From Ochromonadaceae sp. CCMP2298 (Eukaryota; Sar; Synurophyceae; Ochromonadales; Ochromonadaceae), in assembly GCA_026770595.1 (NCBI GenBank), contig MU633560.1:33500-61376 (forward strand): 27,877 bases of DNA, written 5' to 3'. How positions within the stretch are numbered: position 1 is the first letter of the stretch; each line of letters starts with the position of its first letter. Positions 1 through 9,417 of this stretch are shown piece after piece. Position numbers and translations under genes: made by a program. The notes beneath the pieces are model-generated. The model did not search any database. It worked only from the letters and a program-made list of their open reading frames with translations, and was not told the origin of the DNA.

Positions 1-3000
1 CCACCCCCACCCCCACCCCCACACCCATGTCCTCGTCCACGTCCGCACCGAACTGTCCCCTGCCCCTCCTCTCTGCCCCCGACCCAGACTCAGACCCCTG
101 TGATCCCCCCTCTGAATCCTCCAAAAGACCATACGCCGACGCCCGTCTCTGCAACCCCTCCTTGTGTGCGCCCCCTGCCCCCACCACCCCTCCGCCTGGC
201 GGGCGCGGCGACTGCATCCAGAAGGTGCTCCTGCGCGTGCTGCGGCCGCTGCCCTTGAACGAGTGCACTCTAGGCAGGTGCGCCACCCCCTCCCCCTCCC
301 CCACGCCCGAGCTCGAGCCAGAGCCAGAGGGGGAGGAGGGGCAAGGGAGTGGGGGGATGGGGATACCAGGACCTGCGCCTAGGACTGGGTGTGGGTGTGG
401 GGGCTTGCCCAGCCTGCTGTCGTGTCTGTCATGTCTGCCCTCGTTTCGGGGGGACATCAGCTTGGCCATATCGTAGCTCTGCTCAGCCGCGTAACGGCCG
501 ATAGGCGACATCTTCTTGTGCTCGGCACCCCCGCCCGCGCCCGCGCCCACACCCGTGTAGTGGTGGGTGTAGGTCTGCGCCTGTGTCTGTGCCTGTGCCT
601 CTACCTGTGCCGGTGGGAGGGACATGTGCGGCATACTGTGCCAACGCGGCGCGTCGATAAGTTCCTCCCCCTGCTGCCCCTGCTGCCCCTCCCGCCCCCT
701 GCTGTCCCTCCTGTCCCTCTCTCCCCTCTCCCCTGTCTCCTCAGAGGAGGTGCGGGTGACGGAGGCGTGGGAGGCAGGAGAGGGCAGGGAGGCGGGGGAG
801 GGCAGGGAGGAGGCGGGGGAGGAGCTGGCGGATTGGGGGAGGGAGGCGCGGCGGTATTCCAGGGAGGCAACGGAGAGGGAGAGGGAGAGGGAGGAATTCA
901 CACCCAAGCCCATGCCTGCGCCTGCACCTGTGTCAGTGCCTGTGCCAGTGCCTGTGTGCTCGCCCTGTCCCTGGCCCTGGCCTAAGTCAAGAGCAAGTCC
1001 CAGCCCCAGGCCTAACTGGCTTGAGTCCGAGCGGGTGGACAGAGAGCGTGAGGAGGACTCCTCTGCCGCCTCTGCCGCTGCCACCCCCTCTGCCTCACCC
1101 GCATGTGCTCCCCCTCTGTCCCCAGTATTCGTACTATCACCACTACCCCTCCTATCCCCACTACCCCCCATACCCCCAATCTCGCCCTCACCATCGCCCT
1201 TGGTCTCGCTGCCGTCCCTCTCGCTGCCGTCCCTCTCGCTGCCTGTGCTGCCCCCGCTGCGCGCTCTGCCCCGGACCTCTGCGTCTATGCTGCCAGAGGA
1301 GGAGCGCGGTGTGCGTGTGTGTGTTGGGGGAGTTGTTGGGGGAGGTGTGGGTGGTGTGAAAGGTGTGTTGGGGCTGGAGATGGGAGACGAGTCTCCGCTG
1401 CTGGTGGGCCGCGGTGTTTTCATGGGCATTCCGGGGCTGCAGGGCGAGTCGAGGCTGGCAGAGCTGAAGGTGAACTTCATAGGACGGGGGGCGTAGGGTA
1501 GGGTGGGCAGGAGGGGCGTGAAGGAGTGGGTGGAGGGGTTGTACACATCTGAGTCAGCGCTGGAGGAGAGGGAGCGCGTATGCGGGGGCAGCAGTTTCAA
1601 GCCCTCTGGGACATCTGCCCTGTCCTCCCCACCCTCTCCGCCCTCACCCTCCCCCTTCCCGCTCTCTCTCTCCCCCTCATGCTCCCCCCCCCCCTCCAAG
1701 CCCCCTCCCTCCGAGCCCATTTTCCCCATGCCCATCTCCTGTATACCGTTAGCGGGACTGCTTCTGCCGCTGCCCCTGCTGTAGAGGGGGAAGGAGTCGG
1801 ACCGAGAGAGGGGGCCCTTGGTACTGCTATGCTCCTTGGCTGAGCTGTGCTCCATAGCGCTCTCCTCTGCAACTCCCACCAACCCCCCCCCGTTGTTGGA
1901 CTTGCGTCTTGACAGGTAGTGGGCGGCGTACTTGGAGGCGGCGGTGGGGTTGGCGTTGCGCTGCAGGATCTTGCCGAACTGCAGGTACTCCTTCACCTTC
2001 TCGGCGTACCCGCGGGCCGCCGTCGGAGTGCCCCCACCGCCCCCTGCACCCCCTGCAGTCTTGAGTGCGCCATCAGCCGCACCCTTCCCCTCTCTGTGGG
2101 GGCCTGCCTCCGACCCCGCGGCCGCTGCAGGGTCCCTCGATGCGCCTGCTGCTACTGCCTCCTGTTGCGGGTGCTCCACCTGTGCTGGTGCGTCAGGCAC
2201 AGTGGAGGTGAAGGCAGACGAGGCGGGGGGGGATTTGCTTAGGACCCGCCCACCGGAGGGGAGAATGTGCTCTGGCAGCTCGTCGCTAATGGAGTAAATG
2301 CGCTGCGCAAAACCCGCACCCTTACCGCCCCCCACACTCTCGCCCTCCTCCTCTGCATGTGCCACAGGTAGGCTGAGGTTGCGGATGCGGATGCGCCTGC
2401 TGGCCTGCTGGCGGCGCGCGTGTGCTGCGTAAATGCGTTGTGCGTGGCTGCGCACGAAGCGGCGGATGCGCAGGCAGGCTAGGAAGCGAACCCGCCGTCT
2501 TCCGATCAGCGCCTCCACCAACTCAGGTATGTGCTGACGCACGTGGTGGCCCCTCAGTATGGCTTGCAGATACACCAGCGCGGAGTGGAAGCGATAGCGC
2601 CTGAAGAGGGCCACGAAGCGCAGCAGCAGGGGCTTCAGCACGCCCAGAGCTGCCCGCCTCTGCGCCCGGCGCACCCGTTGCTGCCGCGCTGCGTAGTGGC
2701 GCGCGATGGCGGCGGTGGCGGGGTCGCACCCAGGCCTCGCGTACAGCATCCGCCCACGGCCGCCGTCCGGCGCAGGCCCGTAGATGTGGTGAGTGGCGGG
2801 GGCCGTGGCGGGCAGGGGGGCGGGCGCGACGGCGTGTCTGAGGAGCGCAATGCGCAGATCGAACTGCTGATGCGTCTCCTGTGGGTGTCTCTGCAACTGC
2901 ACCAGGTGGGGCCCTTCCCTCCTGTCCCCCTCCCCCTCCCCATCCTTGTCCCCACTGTTCCCACGGGCCCCACGGGCACTCTTCCTGTTCTCCCTGTCCC

Positions 3001-6000
3001 CACGGTCTGCGCGAGCAGTGGCCGTGTTCCCCTGTGCCTCCTTACTGTCCCCTTTGTCAGCGTTTCGGGCGACGCTCCTGAGCAGCGCGGTAGATCTGTG
3101 GTGCTTAGTGACGATGTTGCGGAAGACGGCCTGCTGCCTCACGCGCTGCACCTTGTGCTGCCACAGTTGCATGCAGATGGCGGTGCAGTAGGGGGTGTTG
3201 CACAGGCCCTGGCAGATCAGTCCGTTGCACCACAGCACCTCGGGAGCCTCTGAGTCCACCCCAGCCCCAGCCACAGCCCCAGCGGCATCCTTACCCCCTA
3301 TACCCGCCACTGCACCCGCCCCCACTAGCGCACCCGCGGCTAAGCTGGGAGCCGCCTGCCGCGCAGCTGCGGCCACCGCCCCTGCCAGGACTGCTGCCAT
3401 ATCCTGCCCCCGCAGCGCTGCCAGCTCCTTCGCACAGCCGCCCAGCACAGATCTGATAAGCGCCTCCCGAGACGTGGGGCCTTCTCTGTCCGCCCCGTAG
3501 AGTGAGTCGAACAGCCTCCCCTGCAGTGCCACCGCCTCCTCCCCCAGCACTACCGTGCCCGTCAGGGCGATGGCGAATACCTCCACTAGGCTGTCCAACT
3601 CCAGCTCCTCCTCTGCGCGGAAGGAGCTCTGTCGCGATAATGCACCGCGTCCCCTACGACCCTGTCCCTGCCCCTGTCCCTGCCCATGCCCCTCCAAGTC
3701 TGTGTGGCGTGGTTGGGGGGAGGTGGGTCGAGGGAAGAGCGGTGGGGATATGTTGCGTGAAGGTTGGGAGGGTTCGGGTTGAGAGGGCTGGGGTTGTGGT
3801 TGGGGTTGGGAGTCGTCTCGAGCGATGTTCTGCTTGAGGTCCTGGCAGTGGTTGGAGTACATCTGCGTCTCGCCCAGTCTCTCCATGAACTTCGCACCGG
3901 ACAGACCGATCTCCCTCACCACCAGCAGGGCCGCACCGCCCCGCAGAGAGGGCAGGCTGGAGGCAGTGCTCTCGGAGCCATTCACACTACCCCCCCCACC
4001 GTCTCTGCCGCTCTCCCTGCCACTGTCCCTGCCACTGCCACTGCCACCGTCTCTCTCGTACTTAGTCGTCACACCCACACCCCCACCCACACCCGCACCT
4101 ATACCCGCACCCATACCCGCACCAGCGTCCCCAGTCACCCTCTCTGGGTTCTCTACCTCGCCCGTAGCGGAGCCCGAGCAGGAGCCGCCGTTCAGCTCCG
4201 TGGTAGTGATCTCGCTGTATGTGTCCTCGAGGTCACGGTGTCGGTGCGCAGGCAGGTGCGGCAGATCCTCCAGTGTCTTGTACCCCCCCTGTGCACCCTG
4301 CGCCCCCTCCCGCACCACCTCCGCCTGTGTCTGCGCCTGCATCTCCTCTATATGCTCCCCCTCACTGTCCCCCTTGTCCTCCTCCATCTTCGGAAACAGC
4401 CTGGAGGCCCACTTGAGCTGCTCAGAGGAGCGCTGCAGAGTTGCCGGTACAGCGTGCTTGGCACTACCCCTACCCTCCTCATCTTCCCCATCCCCTTCTG
4501 CACCGAAGTCGCCGTCGATACCACCGCTGTGGCCCCCGTTCGCGATGCCGCTGTTTGCCCCCACACCCAGGATGCCCCGGATACTCCCCTCGCGCCGCCC
4601 CTCTGGGACCTTCACGCTGCAGTGGAAGGAAGAGAAGTGCGTGGAGGCTCGGAGCGAGCGGCCGAAGCCGTCCTTGGGAGTCTCCGAGTGCGCTCGAATA
4701 GGCCCCCCTCTGCCCTGTCCCTTGCCCCCCTTCCGAAATCTTATGTCGGTTTCGTCCCCAATGCCCCCACCCTCCTTTAGTCCCTCCGGGCCCCCTCCCG
4801 CCGCGCCGCCGTTCGCGCTCTGCAGGGTAGGGCGTTTGGGGGAATTAGTCTCGAGGATCTTGGCAGACTCGCGCTTGGGGGAGATGTGCCTCGAGCGCCG
4901 GGGCTCGGCGGGGCGGTCGGGTCGGTCGGGACGGTCAAGGAGGGGGTTTAGGTCCTCCGAGGTGATGCTGCGTGCGCGCTTGGGCCTCCCCACACCCCCC
5001 TCCACATCCCCTATGCTGTCGCTGCTCACCTGGGGGAGGATGCGCGCAGGAGTGGGGCTCAATTTCGCACTCCTGCTCTCAGCCCCTGCCCCCGTCCCCT
5101 GCGCCGGGTGGTGCAGCTTGGATCGAGACTGACTCAGCTTGGTCTCCCTCACCTGCCCCGTGGGTGTCTTGCGGCCGTTCCCCTCTTTCCCCTCTTTCCC
5201 CTCTCGGTGGCTGGGTCCGCTTCCCCCGCTCCGACCACTGCCATGCCCCCCGTCCTCGCTGGATAAGGAGAAGCGCCCTCTGACCGACAAAGGCCCCTGT
5301 GGGCGGTGTGCCTGGGTCTGTGCGGGGGGATCCCCCTCTGCCCCCTCTCCTACACCCCCCTCCGAGGCTCCACTAGACCTCCCCCTCCTGTGGGGGGGCA
5401 GCGAGTGTCTTACAGAGGTGGGGCGGGAGGTGCTTTTGCGCATATCTGCGCTGTTATTGCTGCGGTACACAGTGCTCCCCCTGCGCTGCGGTGAGAGGCT
5501 CTCCCAACCTGAGGGATGGGGGCTCTGCTCGATCTCGCCACTGCTTTTTAGGCTGCTGGGTGCTGTGCCGAAGCCCCGCTCCCCTTCCTCCTCCAGTTCG
5601 GACAGCCGCAGCCGCATCCCGGGCCCCAGTTCCCTCCTCAGTGCTAGTCCCGATAAGGGCAAGTCCCCAGGGACCTCAACTGCCCCCACTGCCAGTGCCA
5701 CCAGTGCTCCCAGTGTCTCTGTCCCCGCACCCACAGTGGCCGCAGCGACAGCCGCAGCGGCTCTCAGCAGCACAGCGGGGCTCGAGGGACCCTCTCTAGT
5801 GGGGGTTGGGGTGAGTGGGGGTGCCCCTGCCCCTACCCCAGCACCCCCGGCCCCCCCGCCTGCCCCAACCCCACCGCCTACCCCTGCTCCTGTCCCTGCT
5901 CCTGCTCGAGCGCCCCCTTTGTTCGACACCCTCTCCTCTCTCACATCCGGAGACTCCTTATGTGACTGGGTAGGTGCGGGGGAGGTGGTGGGGGACACGG

Positions 6001-8893
6001 TATGGTTGTGCGTGGTGGCCTTAGGGGTGCGGATCAGCATGCGTCGCTTGTCCCGGGAGGCCTGCTTGCTCGCGTGCTGCATCTGAATAGAGGTGTTCAG
6101 AATGGCCTGGATGTGGTGCGCCACCAGGCCGCTGAAGGACTTGACCGCCGCCAGCAACTGCAGGTTCTCGTAACTGTCTGTGTCCAGCTCCACAGGCACC
6201 GCAGCCCCCACCGCCCCCAATCCCGTCGGTATGGGGATGTCGCCGGTTTTGCGGCGGGGGGATTTTTTCTTCTTGGTGCATTTGAGGATGATGTCTGCAG
6301 GCGCGCGCAGAGCGTTCACCAACTTGGACGCGTGGGGCAGCAGGATTGTGTGGGACTCCACCACGTCTATGGGGTTCAGGTGCACGATGCGCTCGTGCGG
6401 GTCCACCACCACGAATCTCTCTAGCAGCAGGAAGTTCTCAGGCAGCTGCTGCATGCCTATGACGATTGGCACGGGCGACTCGATAAAGTCTATCAGCTCG
6501 TCGGGGAGGATGATTATCACAGGCGAGCACCAGCGCAGCGGTCGCAGTAGCTGCATCAGAGCAAGGATGACGCTGGAGACCACGTGGAAGTCGGGATGCT
6601 TGACTACTATCTTCATCTCAGTGATGGCGCAGCCCAGCGCGAGTATGATCTGATCCAGGGGCAGGTGCTTCAGCAGCACAGGCAGCGCCCACAGCATCAG
6701 CAGATACCCCTCCTCCTTCTCCTTCTCCAGCTTGTGCATCGCTGAGGGCACGAAGCTGGACACCTCTTGGTCATGTCGGGCCATCACACCCGCCAACCTA
6801 GACTCGCAGCGCAGTGCCGAGGTAGAGAAGTAGGACTGATACACACTCCTCCGGAAGGAGCAGCGGAACTTCCTCTGTACGCCGAAGGTGAACTCCACAT
6901 CAGGCAGTAGGGACTTCACCTCGCTTGGGAACAGCTCCTCGTCCTCTTTGGGTTCGTTCACGATGTAGGGGTACATGGGCACCTGCACGCGCTTCAGCCG
7001 GGCCGCCAGGTCGGACAGGGGCTTGAGCTCGGGTCGGTAGGGGAAGTCTATGTCTTGGGTGGGGATGGGTAGGGGGAACTTGAAGCCGTCTTGGTGGTGG
7101 TCGAATTGGTCCAGGATGTGGTAGATGTAGGAGAACAGGGGCAGCTTCGTCATGAGGCAGGCCACGTAAGAGGTGTGGATGGTGACGTTCAGGTCGGGCA
7201 GGGTGAAGGTCATGGGCAGCTGCACGCACACGCCGTACTGCTGGTAGGTGTGGTCCCCCAGCAGCAAGATGAACTGGTTCTTGTTGGGAATGTGGAAGGG
7301 GAGCTTAGGCTTCTCGGGGGGCGGGGCGGTCTTGGTCCCTGCCCCGGCGACCCCCACGCCTGCGAACAGAGACATGTTGTCTGTGATGCTTTTCGTGATG
7401 TTCTTGGCCGTGAGCATGTTGAGAGAGCGTCTGTCGCGCTTGGCTAAGGGGGGGGCGGTCACGGGGCGTAGGGTGGTGGAGGCCGTCACGTGGGCGCCGC
7501 TGGGGAAGCAGTATTTGGGCAGGAGCATGAACATCTCCTCGGGGTTCTCGCACTTGGTGACGAACAGAATGGTGGGGGGGAGGGCTTCAGAGAGGTCGAT
7601 GCAGGCGGGGGGGGGCGAGGCCTCCTGTGCCTGTCGTACGAGGGCGTCGATTGCGGCAGCAGAGGGGCCTAGGACGAACAGCGACTCGACCAGGCTGCAG
7701 CAGAAGGGGTTCTTGTCCTCGTCAGACTCCTCGCTGTCTGACTCCAGCAGCACAGCCCCCCCCCCCGCCTTTGCCTCCCCCATGCCCACGCCCCCCATGC
7801 CCATACCCATCGCCCCCCTGCCCATGCTGATGGACAAAGCCTTGCTGAGGCCTACGTTCAGGCCCAGTCCCGTGATGCTGTTGGAGCGCGCGCCTCTCTT
7901 GGGGGTGGAGCTGCCGGAGCGCGGCCGGAGAGGATTGCTGCGCGAAACGGACCCCGTGGGGGTGGAGGCGCCGCCGCGGACGAATCGAGACATGAGGCCG
8001 ATAGTTTTGATGCGACGGCCCCCCAGCAGGTCCAGACTGCCCTCGTTGCCCACTCCGCCCCCGCCGCTGCCTACACTTCCTACTCCTACGCCCCCTACAC
8101 CCGCACCTCCCATACCAGTGCCTCCATCCACACCCTCTGCAGCCTTCTCGTGCGCACTCTGCATCAGCGTGAGCAGCAGTCGCTGCACCTGTGCCTCGTT
8201 CTGGTAGCTGCTGAACAGTCGGGACCCGCCCGGGGAGTCCGCCACCCGTCTCTTAGTCCCCATTGCCCCCGTTGTTGCCATAGTCCCATTCCCCATATTT
8301 CCCCCCATACTTTTGGTGGGGGTGGAGCTAGGCGCAGTACGGTGCTTCGTTTCATGGGTGTTATGGTCCGCCATCACCGCCTGCACCACCGCCACTGCCG
8401 CCTGCGCCGCCTCTTGCTGTCTTAGGCGCTTGTTGATGGCGAGGTTGAAGGTCACGCTGTGCTGCAGAAAGCGGGCCGCCTGTCGCTGCCCCGCGCCCAT
8501 ATCCACACCGCCCAAAGTACCCGACAGCCTCTGCATACTCTTCTGCGCCGATCCTCCCTGCCGAGGGTGCAGCGACTCGAAGGGCTCGAAGGGCGGGTTC
8601 GCATCGTCCACCAGCAGGTCGCCGATCACCTCCCCCTCCCCCAAGCCCCCTCCTGAGAGCATCTCCGGGTGCTGCCGCAGCGTCTGCCGCAGAATGTACT
8701 TGTCCACTGAGCTGCTCACCAGCTCGCTGCGCTTCTTCTTGTAGCCATCTCGCCAGTTGGTCCGAAACCGGGACTCCTCTTTGCGGCGCTGCTCGGCCTC
8801 CTTGGCCTCGGTGATCTGGTCGTGCCGCCGCTTGTCGATCAGGCGCGCCAGCGTGCGCTGCCTGTAGTAGGCCAGCTCCTCCTCCTCCTCCAT
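1..8893 (-). CDS. Giant DENN-domain protein, probable Rab GEF (C-terminus beyond window)
   Basis: A single frame is open from ATG at 8893 to the left edge, at least 2964 codons. DENN proteins usually act as Rab GTPase exchange factors in membrane traffic. The uDENN module lies at about residues 435-600 (an LLPKYCFP segment, then LLGDHTYQQYGVCVQLP, then CLMTKLPLFSYIYHIL). The cDENN module lies at about 740-830 (RPLRWCSPVIIILPDEL, then FIESPVPIVIGM). A dDENN-like segment, FMERLGETQMYSNH, appears only near residue 1655, after about 800 residues of Ser/Gly/Pro/Glu-rich low complexity. An IQ-like motif (LQAILRGHHVR) sits near 2108 in a basic helical stretch, and the tail is again low complexity but ends in more ordered sequence (MSPIGRYAAEQSYDMAKL). 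An in-frame TAA at 8955-8953 precedes the ATG. A possible splice acceptor at about 8944 leaves room for an upstream exon. In-frame introns inside the low-complexity stretches cannot be excluded. The DENN call is firm; the dDENN and IQ assignments are tentative. Confidence 0.85.
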   Translation of the reverse strand, partial: MEEEEELAYYRQRTLARLIDKRRHDQITEAKEAEQRRKEESRFRTNWRDGYKKKRSELVSSSVDKYILRQTLRQHPEMLSGGGLGEGEVIGDLLVDDANPPFEPFESLHPRQGGSAQKSMQRLSGTLGGVDMGAGQRQAARFLQHSVTFNLAINKRLRQQEAAQAAVAVVQAVMADHNTHETKHRTAPSSTPTKSMGGNMGNGTMATTGAMGTKRRVADSPGGSRLFSSYQNEAQVQRLLLTLMQSAHEKAAEGVDGGTGMGGAGVGGVGVGSVGSGGGGVGNEGSLDLLGGRRIKTIGLMSRFVRGGASTPTGSVSRSNPLRPRSGSSTPKRGARSNSITGLGLNVGLSKALSISMGRGAMGMGMGGVGMGEAKAGGGAVLLESDSEESDEDKNPFCCSLVESLFVLGPSAAAIDALVRQAQEASPPPACIDLSEALPPTILFVTKCENPEEMFMLLPKYCFPSGAHVTASTTLRPVTAPPLAKRDRRSLNMLTAKNITKSITDNMSLFAGVGVAGAGTKTAPPPEKPKLPFHIPNKNQFILLLGDHTYQQYGVCVQLPMTFTLPDLNVTIHTSYVACLMTKLPLFSYIYHILDQFDHHQDGFKFPLPIPTQDIDFPYRPELKPLSDLAARLKRVQVPMYPYIVNEPKEDEELFPSEVKSLLPDVEFTFGVQRKFRCSFRRSVYQSYFSTSALRCESRLAGVMARHDQEVSSFVPSAMHKLEKEKEEGYLLMLWALPVLLKHLPLDQIILALGCAITEMKIVVKHPDFHVVSSVILALMQLLRPLRWCSPVIIILPDELIDFIESPVPIVIGMQQLPENFLLLERFVVVDPHERIVHLNPIDVVESHTILLPHASKLVNALRAPADIILKCTKKKKSPRRKTGDIPIPTGLGAVGAAVPVELDTDSYENLQLLAAVKSFSGLVAHHIQAILNTSIQMQHASKQASRDKRRMLIRTPKATTHNHTVSPTTSPAPTQSHKESPDVREERVSNKGGARAGAGTGAGVGGGVGAGGGAGGAGVGAGAPPLTPTPTREGPSSPAVLLRAAAAVAAATVGAGTETLGALVALAVGAVEVPGDLPLSGLALRRELGPGMRLRLSELEEEGERGFGTAPSSLKSSGEIEQSPHPSGWESLSPQRRGSTVYRSNNSADMRKSTSRPTSVRHSLPPHRRGRSSGASEGGVGEGAEGDPPAQTQAHRPQGPLSVRGRFSLSSEDGGHGSGRSGGSGPSHREGKEGKEGNGRKTPTGQVRETKLSQSRSKLHHPAQGTGAGAESRSAKLSPTPARILPQVSSDSIGDVEGGVGRPKRARSITSEDLNPLLDRPDRPDRPAEPRRSRHISPKRESAKILETNSPKRPTLQSANGGAAGGGPEGLKEGGGIGDETDIRFRKGGKGQGRGGPIRAHSETPKDGFGRSLRASTHFSSFHCSVKVPEGRREGSIRGILGVGANSGIANGGHSGGIDGDFGAEGDGEDEEGRGSAKHAVPATLQRSSEQLKWASRLFPKMEEDKGDSEGEHIEEMQAQTQAEVVREGAQGAQGGYKTLEDLPHLPAHRHRDLEDTYSEITTTELNGGSCSGSATGEVENPERVTGDAGAGMGAGIGAGVGGGVGVTTKYERDGGSGSGRDSGRESGRDGGGGSVNGSESTASSLPSLRGGAALLVVREIGLSGAKFMERLGETQMYSNHCQDLKQNIARDDSQPQPQPQPSQPEPSQPSRNISPPLFPRPTSPQPRHTDLEGHGQGQGQGQGRRGRGALSRQSSFRAEEELELDSLVEVFAIALTGTVVLGEEAVALQGRLFDSLYGADREGPTSREALIRSVLGGCAKELAALRGQDMAAVLAGAVAAAARQAAPSLAAGALVGAGAVAGIGGKDAAGAVAGAGVDSEAPEVLWCNGLICQGLCNTPYCTAICMQLWQHKVQRVRQQAVFRNIVTKHHRSTALLRSVARNADKGDSKEAQGNTATARADRGDRENRKSARGARGNSGDKDGEGEGDRREGPHLVQLQRHPQETHQQFDLRIALLRHAVAPAPLPATAPATHHIYGPAPDGGRGRMLYARPGCDPATAAIARHYAARQQRVRRAQRRAALGVLKPLLLRFVALFRRYRFHSALVYLQAILRGHHVRQHIPELVEALIGRRRVRFLACLRIRRFVRSHAQRIYAAHARRQQASRRIRIRNLSLPVAHAEEEGESVGGGKGAGFAQRIYSISDELPEHILPSGGRVLSKSPPASSAFTSTVPDAPAQVEHPQQEAVAAGASRDPAAAAGSEAGPHREGKGAADGALKTAGGAGGGGGTPTAARGYAEKVKEYLQFGKILQRNANPTAASKYAAHYLSRRKSNNGGGLVGVAEESAMEHSSAKEHSSTKGPLSRSDSFPLYSRGSGRSSPANGIQEMGMGKMGSEGGGLEGGGEHEGERESGKGEGEGGEGGEDRADVPEGLKLLPPHTRSLSSSADSDVYNPSTHSFTPLLPTLPYAPRPMKFTFSSASLDSPCSPGMPMKTPRPTSSGDSSPISSPNTPFTPPTPPPTTPPTHTRTPRSSSGSIDAEVRGRARSGGSTGSERDGSERDGSETKGDGEGEIGGMGGSGDRRGSGDSTNTGDRGGAHAGEAEGVAAAEAAEESSSRSLSTRSDSSQLGLGLGLALDLGQGQGQGEHTGTGTGTDTGAGAGMGLGVNSSLSLSLSVASLEYRRASLPQSASSSPASSLPSPASLPSPASHASVTRTSSEETGERGERDRRDSRGREGQQGQQGEELIDAPRWHSMPHMSLPPAQVEAQAQTQAQTYTHHYTGVGAGAGGGAEHKKMSPIGRYAAEQSYDMAKLMSPRNEGRHDRHDSRLGKPPHPHPVLGAGPGIPIPPLPCPSSPSGSGSSSGVGEGEGVAHLPRVHSFKGSGRSTRRSTFWMQSPRPPGGGVVGAGGAHKEGLQRRASAYGLLEDSEGGSQGSESGSGAERRGRGQFGADVDEDMGVGVGVGV

Positions 8894-9417
8894 GCTCACC
8901 GGCTCGAAGATGCGATTGTTCGATACACGCTGGCCTTGAAGCTGTGAAGCAGTTAGGCTGAACTACCGGGAATCGCTGTACCCTGGTGTCCGGCAGAGAT
9001 CACGATCGCCCGAGCAGCTCTAGTCGTATCCAGCTGCGGCGCTGTTCGCGAGCGCGCTACTCTGCTGAAGACAGGAATGACCACCAACACCAATTCCCGC
9101 AGCGCGTGGACGGACCTCAATCCTGGTTCCGGTGGATCCGGTCGCAACTGAACATGGTTTTGACAGTTTGCTTTACCGTTACAGTTTCCCGGGAACCTGG
9201 GACCGATCTCCTCACTAAAAACTCGATCGAGGGTTGAAGAGACATCTCGAGCAGTTGCAAAGAAGGGTCTCGAGTTGTCGACCGTGGTCCTTAGTTAAAA
9301 GCTGTCTGGTCCTTTCTTCAGCACGGGGAGCTGCTCGGGCGAACGTGATCTCTGCCAGAGGGAGAGTCGGCGCCAAATTGCACCTGAGCCCACACGCTGA
9401 GCTATCGACCCGCAGAC
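8894..9417. promoter_or_regulatory. Divergent intergenic region between DENN and D27 genes
   Basis: This 524-bp head-to-head gap must hold the 5' UTRs and promoters of both genes. Visible elements are a perfect 10-bp palindrome TTCCCGGGAA (9186-9195), a perfect 10-bp palindrome CTCGATCGAG (9222-9231), and two CTCGAG sites shortly downstream. On the minus strand a CTAAC followed closely by TTCACAG (about 8956-8944) looks like a branch point and 3' splice site, so the DENN gene may have a 5' exon here. No protein-like ORF stands out. Function is inferred from position only. Confidence 0.45.

Noticed and set aside
624-1496. 290-residue plus-strand low-complexity ORF
   Set aside because: Antisense to the DENN tail in simple-repeat DNA; no protein-like composition.
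3825-5132. 435-residue plus-strand ORF inside the DENN gene
   Set aside because: It is antisense to a continuous protein-like minus frame. Its product is Pro/Ser/Leu/Arg-rich and biased as expected from the complement of GC-rich coding DNA, with no domain.
7248-8207. 319-residue plus-strand ORF
   Set aside because: It lies antisense to the uDENN module, whose motifs are clear on the minus strand.
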